From positions 1-64,000 of IMG/VR virus record IMGVR_UViG_3300027733_000034: 64,000 nt of DNA, one strand, 5' to 3'. The DNA is from a virus. The position numbers were made by a program, and so were the translations under genes. The notes below the pieces were generated by a model. That model was not told the origin of the DNA and did not search any database. It saw nothing but the letters and a program-made list of their open reading frames with translations. Shown piece by piece: positions 1 through 7,618 of the stretch (positions within the stretch are counted from its first letter, which is position 1; each line of letters begins with the position of its first letter).

Positions 1-171
1 ATACTTTACTTCTTGTCTAGAATTACAACTTTCGCGTTTTTTAAGCTCGTCTTCAATATATTCAAGACCTATACGAATGGCTAGTTGTGCTGCATAGATG
101 TCATCTTTTAGCATTACCCATTGTTCTGGGATATATAAGCATTGGCTATAATTAGGGGTTTCTTCATTCAT
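1..171 (-). CDS. Hypothetical protein, cut by window edge
   Basis: The 57 N-terminal codons are visible (start MNEETPNYSQ); the rest lies outside the window. The visible part is acidic with an amphipathic, probably helical stretch and no motif I recognise. The ATG sits 9 bases after the TAG stop of the next gene upstream, in the TATTATG context seen at many starts here, which supports it as the downstream member of the same operon. No function can be given. Confidence 0.55.
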   Translation of the reverse strand, partial: MNEETPNYSQCLYIPEQWVMLKDDIYAAQLAIRIGLEYIEDELKKRESCNSRQEVKY

Positions 172-180
172 AATATGAAT

Positions 181-417
181 CTACACGCTTTCCTGTGGAA
201 CGTCAAGCTTTAACTCTGTTCTTTTGATTTCTTCTTTTATAATTCTCCACTTTTTATCGTGTTGACTATACCATATACCTATTTCTTGAGCATGTTTTAA
301 TTCATTGTCAAAAATACGATTTTTATATTCTTCTGCTTTGAACCAGCTATCTGACCAATCAGACCATACTTCAACATAGTATCGAGTATATTCTTTGGTG
401 TTTATTTCTTTATTCAT
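181..417 (-). CDS. Small hypothetical protein, possible beta-alpha-beta family
   Basis: A 78-residue protein rich in Trp, Tyr and charged residues, with no signal peptide or membrane segment. The pattern (Y-x-V-x-W near the N-terminus, an aromatic/acidic middle and a late KKWRII strand) loosely matches the small proteins at 930-1154, 2140-2346 and 2646-2837, suggesting a diverged paralogous group; this is inference from pattern only. It overlaps the end of the upstream gene by 8 bases. Function unknown. Confidence 0.6.
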   Translation of the reverse strand: MNKEINTKEYTRYYVEVWSDWSDSWFKAEEYKNRIFDNELKHAQEIGIWYSQHDKKWRIIKEEIKRTELKLDVPQESV

Positions 418-949
418 GCATTCTCGCTAATTCATCTGCTAAAGAAGAGTAATAATCAACAGATTCTTTTAATTGTTCTATCTCTTTTCGTTGTTCGTCT
501 ATAATACGAGCATAATCTTTTAGTAGTTGATCTCTAGTCATATTTCTCTCTTCTGTCAAAGTATCAATTTCCTTTCTTTGCCCATCAATAAGTCGTGCAA
601 AGTCTTTCACTAAATCATTTATATTAATGTATTGCTCTTCGCCCATGTGTGGAGCAAAAGTTTCTTCTTGATCTACTCGATCACGTTTACCCAATCTTTC
701 GTCTAGTTTATCTCGTTCCATGTTTCTTCTTTCTTTCAAAGCTTCAATGCCTTCTGTTAGTTCTTCCATAAGATTCGGTTTAATTTCTTTATTCTCTTCT
801 TCAAGAACTAATACAGAGCGTTCACCTACTTTGAACCTATGTTCAATACCATTGTCATCCCAATGTATTATGCCAGTATAAGTACCAATCTCTGTATAAT
901 TACCAACATTATATGTTAATAAATATTTTTCACCTTTTTTGAGAAACAT
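410..949 (-). CDS. Coiled-coil protein with N-terminal beta domain
   Basis: 179 residues. The first ~55 form a strand-rich SH3-like stretch (YTGIIHWDDNG, FKVGERSVLVL). Residues ~65-170 are charged and predicted coiled coil, with an internal duplication: two copies of a segment like D-[FY]-A-R-[LI]-I-D-x-Q-R-K-E-I, linked by ERNMTRDQ-type segments. This suggests a dimer or adaptor, but no family is recognised. It overlaps the upstream gene by 20 bases and has no Shine-Dalgarno sequence. Confidence 0.6.
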   Translation of the reverse strand: MFLKKGEKYLLTYNVGNYTEIGTYTGIIHWDDNGIEHRFKVGERSVLVLEEENKEIKPNLMEELTEGIEALKERRNMERDKLDERLGKRDRVDQEETFAPHMGEEQYININDLVKDFARLIDGQRKEIDTLTEERNMTRDQLLKDYARIIDEQRKEIEQLKESVDYYSSLADELARMHE

Positions 950-1154
950 AACAGTATTTTTCTACATGCGTTATCACAGACTCGTTGACTAGTATAACGT
1001 CGGCTGCGACGATAGAGTTGTCCTGCTTCAAGATCTGCTCAACCTTTTTCTCAGCTTCGTCTTGTTCGTTAAATTTAACTACTCTATGATGGTCGTCAGT
1101 ATAGTTCCATTTATCGTGACTATCATAGAAACTAATAATGTAATAATAATTCAT
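930..1154 (-). CDS. Small hypothetical protein
   Basis: 74 residues from the ATG at 1154. I prefer this start over an upstream in-frame one because it is preceded by GAATAATATG, the context shared by many genes here, and it leaves no long overlap with the gene upstream. The pattern YYIISFYD...W...F-x-E-x-D-E-A-E-K resembles the other small Y-x-I-x-x-Y proteins of this operon. It ends inside the start of the next gene (TGA at 930). Function unknown. Confidence 0.55.
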   Translation of the reverse strand: MNYYYIISFYDSHDKWNYTDDHHRVVKFNEQDEAEKKVEQILKQDNSIVAADVILVNESVITHVEKYCYVSQKR

Positions 1155-1155
1155 A

Positions 1156-1539
1156 TTATTCTTCTGTGTAATGAGTCTCTGGAAGACCTTCGATATGACT
1201 AGGTAGATCAAGCATCCATGTCAAACGAAACTCTACACTAAAGCGATCTGAAATGTAATCAAGATTGCCTTTAACATGTTTAATGGATTTGTATCCGTAA
1301 GACTCTGCTCCAGACCTAGTATCTGGTTTATGTTCCCAACCGTATGCTTTATTGATCCTTTGCATCTGTAGATCAATATAATCTCGATACTTCTTAATCA
1401 CACCAGAATGAAGTTCAATACGTTTAATTGTTTCTTCAAGAGATCGCTCACTAACGCAATCTACAAAGATATGATTAGCTATGATACGATCCCATAGCTT
1501 AGATTTTCTCGCAAGCCGCTGCTTAGTTTTGTTCTTCAT
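1156..1539 (-). CDS. Hypothetical protein, 127 aa
   Basis: Basic N-terminus (MKNKTKQRLARKSKLWDR), a helical middle and an acidic C-terminus ending in HYTEE. No domain is recognised. Its TAA stop supplies the TAA of the TAATATG start context of the downstream gene, so the two are tightly coupled. The N-terminal KxRLxRKxKLWDR segment could bind nucleic acid, but this is speculation. Confidence 0.6.
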   Translation of the reverse strand: MKNKTKQRLARKSKLWDRIIANHIFVDCVSERSLEETIKRIELHSGVIKKYRDYIDLQMQRINKAYGWEHKPDTRSGAESYGYKSIKHVKGNLDYISDRFSVEFRLTWMLDLPSHIEGLPETHYTEE

Positions 1540-1542
1540 GAT

Positions 1543-1770
1543 TTAATATCTCAATTGTATCAATTTTTCAAAAGTTGTGTTTGTAATTATTACGATAAAA
1601 AATATAAGAACAACTGATACCCCTACCATAATTTGTAAAAAGAATCTATTAAAATCATCTTCTTTTCGAACATGTTCTAGAGATAATTGATACGCAAACC
1701 ATCCACCAAACATTCCAATCAATGCAGCAAGTGGGAATGTTATAAATGTGATTTGTTGTACTAGTGTCAT
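1543..1770 (-). CDS. Small two-span membrane protein
   Basis: 75 residues from the ATG at 1770; an upstream TTG at 1779 is in frame but the TAATATG context marks the ATG. Two hydrophobic segments are visible, residues ~7-28 (ending GGWFAYQ) and ~46-64 (VVLIFFIVII), joined by a charged loop (HVRKEDDFNR), so a hairpin membrane protein is likely. The size fits inner-membrane phage proteins such as holins or superinfection-exclusion factors, but nothing distinguishes these. Confidence 0.6.
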   Translation of the reverse strand: MTLVQQITFITFPLAALIGMFGGWFAYQLSLEHVRKEDDFNRFFLQIMVGVSVVLIFFIVIITNTTFEKLIQLRY

Positions 1771-1771
1771 A

Positions 1772-1972
1772 TTAGTCAATGTAAGCGTATTTCTCTACAA
1801 CCTCGTTGCTATGGAGGCAAATCATCTTATATGGATAAGAATCCTCTACATAACGACCCCAAGTATCTCTAATAACTCCATAAGGAGTCTCTACTACAAT
1901 CTTTCTGTTCCGATTCTCCTCTAAGAATAGACTATGGTCTTCGCTAATGAATCTCCAGTTAATATCGCTCAT
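1772..1972 (-). CDS. Small hypothetical protein, 66 aa
   Basis: A soluble, Tyr- and charge-rich protein with a central GVIRDTWGRYVED segment typical of a small beta-sheet fold. No family recognised. The stop codon TAA forms TAATATG with the next gene's ATG; the start follows ATAAAATG. Confidence 0.55.
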   Translation of the reverse strand: MSDINWRFISEDHSLFLEENRNRKIVVETPYGVIRDTWGRYVEDSYPYKMICLHSNEVVEKYAYID

Positions 1973-1973
1973 T

Positions 1974-2138
1974 TTATTTTTCTGTGATATATTTGAACAC
2001 GCTATAACCTAATTTGTCTGATGCGTAGTAGGCTACCCCAGCTTTGATAGCCTTTCTCTGCTCTATTGCGTGTTGGGTCCATGCACCTAAAAATACAAGC
2101 ATAACAGTTATTATAACCACTATAATTAATTCTTTCAT
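1974..2138 (-). CDS. Small single-span membrane protein
   Basis: A 54-residue frame, MKELIIVVIITVMLVFLGAW followed by a polar tail ending KYITEK. One N-terminal membrane segment (residues ~4-20), then a short cytoplasmic or periplasmic domain. It fills the gap between two genes exactly, with its ATG one base after the upstream TAA and its TAA one base before the next ATG, which argues that it is real. Confidence 0.6.
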   Translation of the reverse strand: MKELIIVVIITVMLVFLGAWTQHAIEQRKAIKAGVAYYASDKLGYSVFKYITEK

Positions 2139-2139
2139 T

Positions 2140-2346
2140 TTAATCAAACCTCTCTGTAATTTCTTTTGATTGTACGTATTTTGTTAAGATTACGAAATTA
2201 TCCAAATCATATTCTTTAGCAAATTCAAGAGCTTCTGCTTCTGATTTGAATGTTCTCCAAAAGGCTACTGGTTCTCCAGTTTGATACTTAGGAGTTTTTA
2301 GTTTGCCCTTCTCAGTTACTGTGCGAATGAAGTATTCTTTGTTCAT
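2140..2346 (-). CDS. Small hypothetical protein, possible beta-alpha-beta family
   Basis: 68 residues from the second ATG (2346), preceded by AATAATATG; the ATG nine bases earlier would overlap the upstream gene. The pattern YFIRTV..., FWRTFKSEAEALEFAKEYD, FVILTKY fits a strand-helix-strand fold (aromatic strand, EA-rich helix, second strand) similar to neighbours at 2646-2837 and 930-1154. Function unknown. Confidence 0.6.
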   Translation of the reverse strand: MNKEYFIRTVTEKGKLKTPKYQTGEPVAFWRTFKSEAEALEFAKEYDLDNFVILTKYVQSKEITERFD

Positions 2347-2347
2347 A

Positions 2348-2587
2348 TTATTCATTTTCTAAAACTAGATGTAATGCTTTAAAAATTTCAGCAAAACCAC
2401 CCTCAACATTATCTCGCGCATCATTAATTTGTTTACAAGCATTATCATCAAGGTATGTATTACCACAGAGATTACAAGTTAAAATTTCAATATTAGTTGC
2501 AATCATTTTATTACCGCGCTTGGTTGTTGTTTCATAATCTCGAACAACATTTTTGTATACACCTTCGTCACACTCAAAACATTTCAT
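2348..2587 (-). CDS. YgiT-type zinc-finger protein
   Basis: 79 residues from the ATG at 2587, chosen because TTAATATG precedes it and the protein then begins directly with a zinc motif. Cys pairs are C-F-E-C-D-E-G near the N-terminus and C-N-L-C-G in the middle, with the Y-L-D-D spacing typical of YgiT/MqsA-type zinc ribbons. In bacteria these domains occur in antitoxins and small regulators; here no DNA-binding HTH follows, so it is only the zinc-ribbon part plus a short helical tail. Family assignment is by motif; the function is open. Confidence 0.65.
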   Translation of the reverse strand: MKCFECDEGVYKNVVRDYETTTKRGNKMIATNIEILTCNLCGNTYLDDNACKQINDARDNVEGGFAEIFKALHLVLENE

Positions 2588-2645
2588 ATTAATGTAGATT
2601 TGCGTTCTCTGCTGCTTCTCTTGTAAAGGTGTTCTCTGTTGAATT

Positions 2646-2837
2646 TCATACATCAAGTACTTTTGTTAATATGGTTAATTCCATCAAACGATATGTAGTG
2701 TTAAAATAATATTGACGTTTTTCTTTTAATGTTGCAATAGCCTCATCTTTTGAAAAAAATCCAGAAATATGTTCTCGCCACTCTCCACTGTTTTCATTAT
2801 AAAATTCAATTCTATATTCAGTATCAAATAATTTCAT
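2646..2837 (-). CDS. Small hypothetical protein, possible beta-alpha-beta family
   Basis: 63 residues: YRIEFYNENSGEW, then FFSKDEAIATLKEK, then YRLMELTIL. This strand-helix-strand layout with an aromatic first strand and an EA-containing helix is the clearest example of the small family scattered in this operon. Function unknown. The start lies 12 bases after the upstream stop. Confidence 0.55.
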   Translation of the reverse strand: MKLFDTEYRIEFYNENSGEWREHISGFFSKDEAIATLKEKRQYYFNTTYRLMELTILTKVLDV

Positions 2838-2849
2838 TGTGCTACAATA

Positions 2850-3095
2850 TTATTCGGTTTCCTCTGGAACGTCAACAAAATTATCAATCCCGCAAACTTC
2901 TTCTCCAGTGTCAATGTCTAGATTAACAATCTCTACTTGAATTCCTAATGCTGTTAACACTGCCAACCATCCGTTGTCATCACAAGGACTACGATGAACA
3001 AACTCTCCGTTCACGTAGTATTCATTACCAAATTCACTACAACACCCATCTCCACATTCGTAGGAGTATGGTTTAATGGATATCTTGTGTTTCAT
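2850..3095 (-). CDS. CGDGCC-motif protein, paralogue 1
   Basis: 81 residues from the ATG at 3095 (TTAATATG context). It starts MKHKI and has YECGDGCCSEFG, a middle GIQVEIVNLD strand and an acidic C-terminus. The protein at 7007-7249 shares this layout (MKHKI, YECGDGCCVEWG, GIQVELVLLD), so the two are clear paralogues about 4 kb apart. The clustered cysteines suggest metal binding or a disulfide. No outside family is recognised. The ATG overlaps the TGA stop of the upstream gene. Confidence 0.65.
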   Translation of the reverse strand: MKHKISIKPYSYECGDGCCSEFGNEYYVNGEFVHRSPCDDNGWLAVLTALGIQVEIVNLDIDTGEEVCGIDNFVDVPEETE

Positions 3096-3445
3096 ATTAA
3101 ATTCCAAGTCTTATTCTTATACCCAATGTCGTACTGACCCCAGAAACCAGATTCCTTAACATCTTTGTTAGTCTCTGTGTTCTTATATTCAAATAGATCT
3201 TCCTCTATCTTGCTGAACGGAGCATGTTTTCCAATAGTGATTACAGCCAAGTCATCTTCCTTATCAGTAGACTCCCACACCTGTACACCCCATGCATGTT
3301 TCATAGATGTTAGTGCAACCTTCTCTGCAAAGTGAGGAGCTGCTTTCTTGCTAATAAAGATAAAGTAATCATCTTTAAAAGCAACGGAAGGGGTATCATA
3401 ATCTTGAGATGTTATGAAAGCATATGATGGAATATCTTCAAACAT
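3092..3445 (-). CDS. Hypothetical protein, 117 aa
   Basis: Start placed at the second ATG (3445; TATAATATG context). Soluble mixed alpha/beta protein with YFIFISKKAAPHFAEKVAL and WGVQVWESTDKEDD segments. No motif recognised. It lies directly downstream of the large repeat protein at 3459-5246, 13 bases apart, in the same operon. Confidence 0.6.
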   Translation of the reverse strand: MFEDIPSYAFITSQDYDTPSVAFKDDYFIFISKKAAPHFAEKVALTSMKHAWGVQVWESTDKEDDLAVITIGKHAPFSKIEEDLFEYKNTETNKDVKESGFWGQYDIGYKNKTWNLI

Positions 3446-3458
3446 ATTATACATGAAG

Positions 3459-5246
3459 CTAAATTTTATTAAAAAAATGTTTAAAAGAACCTAAAACAAC
3501 TTTATTTTTGTAAAAAATTGAATCGTTTAATTCTTGAATTGGTTCTATTATTTCACATTCTTCTGATACATCCCACAGTTTTGATTTAAATTTAAACGGT
3601 ATTATTATTTTTTTAGCAGATTCTGCAGAGATACTACCACCGGTACTTTGTAACTTTGGTAAATTAAAATAAACTGTTGATCTAGAATAAATGCCGCCGC
3701 GAACGTTTTGTAATTTTGGTAAATCCAGACTAAGGTTTATGAACCCACAGTTGATATTACCGTTACATGTTTGCAACTGTGGCAAATATAAATTAGCAAC
3801 ACTTAAAACAAACAGTCCTTTGCATGTTCGTAACTGAGGCAATTCTATAATAGAAGCAAATGTAGAGTGAAAGGTTCCAACAATTTGTAACTGCGGAAAA
3901 CTTAATTTTTTAGCATCAACCGAACTAATGTTCTTACAAATTTGTAATTGGGGTGCACTTAGACTTGAAATTTGATCTGCGGTAATATTGCGACATTTTT
4001 GTAGTTGTGGTAAACTCAATTCTCCAATTGACTTGATTTTAATATTTCCGTTAATTTCTTTTAAATTATTTAAATTAGGAAAGAAATATTTACTAGTTGA
4101 AACAATGTCCCCATTACAAACCCCATCAATTATCTTGCTTAGTATTTCTTTCTCTTCCTTTTCAAACAACTCTTTATCTCGCTTTAAATATTTCTGATAC
4201 AATATAGGATCATTGTTACATATTTCAATATCAAATTTATCTTGCGGTTTTCTTAGTGTTAATTGTTGTTTTCTAACAATGAAAAATCTTTGTTTTTCTT
4301 TATCTGCCAATAATTCATAAATGTCTTCAGACATTTTAGGACCAACACTAATCCATTCATTTCTTAGATCATCATTCAAACTTTGAAACAAATCTAAAGG
4401 TATTAACATACCAAACTTCAATACATCAGCCCTTTCTTTGTACGAAAATTGTTTAAATTTTTTCAAAGATGGAGATTTTGCAAATTTTTTTAATTTGTCT
4501 TGATATATTCTTTCCGGGTCTGTTAGAGGTTTATTAACAAATAATGTTTCATATTTCGCCAACACCGGAAATTTTTTAATTATTTCATTCCATCCACCGT
4601 GTATCGTTTGAGTTCCATTATCTGCAAAAGTCCATTCCCAACCATCTGCAGTTTTATCTAGAACCATAATATGATGTTTATCTGATTGAGGCACTTTCTT
4701 GAAGAAAATAAAATAAAACGTGGAAGCCTTAGTAAGTCTATAAGTGCCATACATATTTCCTCCTCCGGACCTAGAGATACAAAATTTATAAGCTCCTCCG
4801 TAACGAACACATTTATGTTCGTCATCTCCTTTAAGAATTAAAACATTTTCATCGTCTGCCAAAACATTTTCTTTATCTTCTCCACTAATATCTAGGGGTT
4901 TTAAATTTTTGTTTCTGGATTGATATTGTGTTTTATCTCTTTTTTCATGCACCTCTTCGGTCCAATTTAAATAAGAGTTAAAATTTGTTAAAGGTTTATT
5001 TTGAAAGAATTTTTGATATGCTTTATAATCTTCTACTAAAGATCCTTGATCTGCATGTTGATCTTTAATCCAAGAATAAAGAATCGGAATATGTTCCGGC
5101 TTAAAAATTAACTTACCAGCTTCTTTTTGGAGAAAGAATTGGATGATATCTTGAGGAGCTTGAAGCTTGGTTAGTCCGGAAGAAATCATATCTTCCGCCG
5201 CACCTTCTAGGTAAAGTTGATACATTTTTAAATCGTCTGATAACAT
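3459..5246 (-). CDS. Large protein with C-terminal leucine-rich-like repeats
   Basis: 595 residues. Residues ~125-235 contain a compact domain with V-R-Y-G-G-A-Y-K-F-C-I-S and G-N-M-Y-G-T-Y-R, then TFYFIFFKK, HHIMVLDKTADG and FADNG; related layouts occur in large-phage proteins of unknown role. Residues ~385-540 carry about seven repeats of ~22 residues built on L-P-Q-L-Q-x-C, a solenoid (LRR-like) pattern. A GTAAATATATACATG stretch precedes the start. The repeat half suggests protein-protein contact; the central domain could be catalytic, but no active site can be named. By far the largest gene of the left operon. Confidence 0.7.
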   Translation of the reverse strand: MLSDDLKMYQLYLEGAAEDMISSGLTKLQAPQDIIQFFLQKEAGKLIFKPEHIPILYSWIKDQHADQGSLVEDYKAYQKFFQNKPLTNFNSYLNWTEEVHEKRDKTQYQSRNKNLKPLDISGEDKENVLADDENVLILKGDDEHKCVRYGGAYKFCISRSGGGNMYGTYRLTKASTFYFIFFKKVPQSDKHHIMVLDKTADGWEWTFADNGTQTIHGGWNEIIKKFPVLAKYETLFVNKPLTDPERIYQDKLKKFAKSPSLKKFKQFSYKERADVLKFGMLIPLDLFQSLNDDLRNEWISVGPKMSEDIYELLADKEKQRFFIVRKQQLTLRKPQDKFDIEICNNDPILYQKYLKRDKELFEKEEKEILSKIIDGVCNGDIVSTSKYFFPNLNNLKEINGNIKIKSIGELSLPQLQKCRNITADQISSLSAPQLQICKNISSVDAKKLSFPQLQIVGTFHSTFASIIELPQLRTCKGLFVLSVANLYLPQLQTCNGNINCGFINLSLDLPKLQNVRGGIYSRSTVYFNLPKLQSTGGSISAESAKKIIIPFKFKSKLWDVSEECEIIEPIQELNDSIFYKNKVVLGSFKHFFNKI

Positions 5247-5333
5247 GTATATATTTACATCATTTTATTCTAGAACAGTTCCGGGTTTTATATCCTATTA
5301 TCTAGATCTCTGAATTCTTCTAAGGGTGGCATA

Positions 5334-5567
5334 TTATACGTTGTAGTCTTTAAGTTCTTTCTTCTTTGTATCACTAGCAAATTCTGACAATAATTTTATC
5401 AATTCATTGAGTACTGTTTCAACAACTTCTTGATATTCTGTGCAGTCTGGATTATTCAAAAATTGTTCTTTTAAAACAATTTTAAGCTGTTTCTCTACAT
5501 CTTCTATACCATGAGCATATCCATATTGATAGGCTTCTTTTAGCATATCTTTGTGTTGTTCTTCCAT
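5334..5567 (-). CDS. Hypothetical helical protein, 77 aa
   Basis: Start at the ATG of 5567 (GAATAATATG). Mostly helical and acidic (EEQHKDMLKEAYQYGYAHG, EVVETVLNELIKLLSEFA). No family recognised. Its TAA stop is followed by T-ATG of a 14-codon frame (5288-5332) that I do not call. Confidence 0.6.
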   Translation of the reverse strand: MEEQHKDMLKEAYQYGYAHGIEDVEKQLKIVLKEQFLNNPDCTEYQEVVETVLNELIKLLSEFASDTKKKELKDYNV

Positions 5568-5568
5568 A

Positions 5569-5760
5569 TTATTCTGGTCTATCTCCAGTGTATTCTGCAT
5601 TTAATTTAATCTCATTTCTTGCTAAGGTATCCAGCAAGCCTAATGCTAGGTCTTTGATAACTTTTTCACCAAAACCTCCTGCTCGTTCAATTGCTTGTTC
5701 TAAAGCGATATAATTTTGATGATATATTAGATCTTTTTTTGATTCAAAGACGTAACTCAT
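5569..5760 (-). CDS. Hypothetical protein, 63 aa
   Basis: Start at the ATG of 5760 (AATAATATG) and not the upstream in-frame codon. Contains SKKDLIYHQNYIALEQAIE, then an AGGFGEKVIKDLALGLLDTLA helix. Soluble, helical, unknown function. Its TAA stop forms the TAATATG start of the next gene. Confidence 0.6.
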   Translation of the reverse strand: MSYVFESKKDLIYHQNYIALEQAIERAGGFGEKVIKDLALGLLDTLARNEIKLNAEYTGDRPE

Positions 5761-5761
5761 A

Positions 5762-6058
5762 TTATTTGTTTTTAAGATCTTCCATTGTTCTGATTGGAAT
5801 TCTTCCTTCAATAGCATGTTGCTCTTGAGTTGTCAGATCTTTATCATAGGTGAAGAAAGATAAAGCAAACTTCTTATCTGGAAATTCTTCTAGTCTAACA
5901 CCACACCAACTAGAAGCAAGCTCTACTTTGGAAACTGTGTATTCTTTGCCAACCTCCAAAAGCTCTTCTGCATCTTTAATAATGTTCTTAAACCAGAACA
6001 TATGAGTTCCTTTGTATGTTACTTTACTACCGACTTTGGGCCATTGTTTGTTGTTCAT
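5762..6058 (-). CDS. Hypothetical SH3-like protein, 98 aa
   Basis: N-terminal strand-rich part (PKVGSKVTYKG, LLEVGKEYTVSKVELASS, WCGVRLEEFP), reminiscent of a small SH3-like barrel, then a charged C-terminal tail. No catalytic motif. The start follows TAATTTTATG. Function unknown. Confidence 0.6.
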   Translation of the reverse strand: MNNKQWPKVGSKVTYKGTHMFWFKNIIKDAEELLEVGKEYTVSKVELASSWCGVRLEEFPDKKFALSFFTYDKDLTTQEQHAIEGRIPIRTMEDLKNK

Positions 6059-6062
6059 AAAA

Positions 6063-6155
6063 TTATAGAAATAAAACTGCTAAAAATATCCACCATCCCG
6101 AGTAACCAAAATATAATATAAATGCAGCAAAAGCAAGAAAAGAACCGTATCTCAT
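6063..6155 (-). CDS. Mini membrane protein, 30 aa
   Basis: MRYGSFLAFAAFILYFGYSG and a second hydrophobic run WWIFLAVLFL; almost wholly hydrophobic. It fills the gap between two genes: its ATG overlaps the upstream TAA (TAATG), and its TAA precedes the next ATG by four bases. Plausible phage membrane peptide, function unknown. Confidence 0.45.
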   Translation of the reverse strand: MRYGSFLAFAAFILYFGYSGWWIFLAVLFL

Positions 6156-7003
6156 TACATTTTATATACAAAGTTGCCTCTAAAGAAATGCTTTCCGGCT
6201 TGTTCGTAGATCATATACAATACCATATCTTTGGTTTTGCTTTGAACTTCAAGAAAGAGCTGCATTTCTGGCAAATTGTCAAATGATTGAACAATTGCTT
6301 CTATCAAATTGTTTCGGAATAATCCAACCGGGCCTATCATATATCCTTTAGCCATATTAATGATTTTTTCATCCAAAATAATATGGGTCTCTACTGGTTC
6401 TACGCACCAATATTTGTCTTCATTATTATCAAAAAATTCTTTTGCCTCATTATAAATTTTTGAGTAATAAGTCTTGGCTCGTTCTACGGATTGTAACCAT
6501 TCTTCTTTGGTGGAGTCTGGTTCCTGAATAGGTTTATATTTGTTGCCCTCTTTTATTTGTTCTTCTAATTTATTAAATTCTACTTTTATAAACTCAGAAA
6601 ATTCTGAAAGGTCTCCTTCTAGTTCTTCTGGTGCATACTGTTTTCTAGGAACTCCTGACAATTTTTTATAATAACCAGTAGTTTGTAGAGCTTGCCTAGC
6701 ACACATTTGTAAATAATGACAAGTGTCTACAAATTTTTTCTCGTCTTCTAAGCTAGGGGGTGTGTACGGAGAATCATATATTTTATTCAAAAGACTATAC
6801 AATATTTGAGAGTTTGATTCTATGTCTCCAATAGTTTTTAGTAATTCTTGTTTTTTATTTTGAGCTGATATATTCATAAGGTGTATTAAGCTGTGTTGAA
6901 GAAGTAATTCAGAATTATAATTTCCAGTTTTGTAAATGTCAAAGATTTCTTTTATTGTATGATGATTTTTAATATGGTCAAATTTTAAATTACAAATATT
7001 CAT
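6155..7003 (-). CDS. Hypothetical protein, 282 aa
   Basis: Soluble, largely helical protein with no recognised domain. Features: a hydrophilic N-terminal ~60 residues, a CHYLQMCARQAL segment in the first half, an acidic helical middle (FIKVEFNKLEEQIKEG) and an aromatic C-terminus (HFFRGNFVYKM). The start follows TAAATTATG, where TAA is the upstream gene's stop. Function unknown. Confidence 0.65.
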   Translation of the reverse strand: MNICNLKFDHIKNHHTIKEIFDIYKTGNYNSELLLQHSLIHLMNISAQNKKQELLKTIGDIESNSQILYSLLNKIYDSPYTPPSLEDEKKFVDTCHYLQMCARQALQTTGYYKKLSGVPRKQYAPEELEGDLSEFSEFIKVEFNKLEEQIKEGNKYKPIQEPDSTKEEWLQSVERAKTYYSKIYNEAKEFFDNNEDKYWCVEPVETHIILDEKIINMAKGYMIGPVGLFRNNLIEAIVQSFDNLPEMQLFLEVQSKTKDMVLYMIYEQAGKHFFRGNFVYKM

Positions 7004-7006
7004 AAT

Positions 7007-7249
7007 TTATTCTGTTTCTTGATTTAGATCTTCATAACTTTGAATAGAAGCTACAGATTCTCCTTCCAGATCTAGTAACACCAATTCTACTTGAATTCCA
7101 AAATGTTTCAATATGTCTACAATAGCAGAGTCATTGTCCAGTCCTCTATAGACTTCTTGGTCTCCCACTTTCCATACAGTACCCCATTCAACACAACAAC
7201 CATCTCCACATTCATAACAATAATCTTGTTTAGTGATTTTGTGTTTCAT
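7007..7249 (-). CDS. CGDGCC-motif protein, paralogue 2
   Basis: 80 residues starting MKHKI with YECGDGCCVEWG and GIQVELVLLD, matching the protein at 2850-3095 in layout and length. Both end in an acidic tail that stops in E-T-E. The duplication inside one operon suggests a diversified pair. Clustered Cys residues may bind a metal. Starts in TTAATTATG. Confidence 0.65.
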   Translation of the reverse strand: MKHKITKQDYCYECGDGCCVEWGTVWKVGDQEVYRGLDNDSAIVDILKHFGIQVELVLLDLEGESVASIQSYEDLNQETE

Positions 7250-7427
7250 AATTAAATTGAGGAACTTTTTCTAAGTGTTCCATAAGATCTTCCCATTTTT
7301 CTTTAATTAGATCTCTTTGTTTTGTTAGGAAAATTATTTGTTTTTCCAATTCTGCTATATGTTCATTCTTAGCAGCCAGTTCAGCTTCTAGGGCAGAACC
7401 AACCTGGGATAGGTATAATGTAGCCAT
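7230..7427 (-). CDS. Small coiled-coil protein
   Basis: 65 residues. Residues ~8-50 give heptad-like EAELAAKNEHIAELEKQI and FLTKQRDLIKEKWEDLMEHL, a predicted coiled coil. The gene overlaps the next by 20 bases. Possible structural or scaffold small protein; no family. Confidence 0.55.
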   Translation of the reverse strand: MATLYLSQVGSALEAELAAKNEHIAELEKQIIFLTKQRDLIKEKWEDLMEHLEKVPQFNYETQNH

Positions 7428-7429
7428 GC

Positions 7430-7612
7430 TTAGGGTAGATCGTCTCCGTGGATGTCTACTGCTTCTTCTGGGTTTACTAGATCTTTAATCTCTGCCTGAA
7501 GACGTTTAATTTCATCATTGAAAGCTCCTACCACATGCTTCTTGCGTTTCTTGGTTTCTTCTAGTTCTGTACAGAGTTGAAATACTTTTGCTTGGTTATT
7601 AGTTGTTGTCAT
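7430..7612 (-). CDS. Small helical protein, 60 aa
   Basis: Helical with basic centre (ELEETKKRKKHVVGAFNDEI, KRLQAEIKDL) and acidic tail (HGDDLP). Likely coiled coil, unknown function. The ATG follows an A-rich run with the upstream TAA ten bases earlier. Confidence 0.55.
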   Translation of the reverse strand: MTTTNNQAKVFQLCTELEETKKRKKHVVGAFNDEIKRLQAEIKDLVNPEEAVDIHGDDLP

Positions 7613-7618
7613 ATTTTT

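Noticed and set aside
5288-5332. 14-codon frame starting MPPLEEFRDLDNR in a TATAATATG context
   Set aside because: The context is good but the product is too short to support; the motif could be chance at the stop of the upstream gene.
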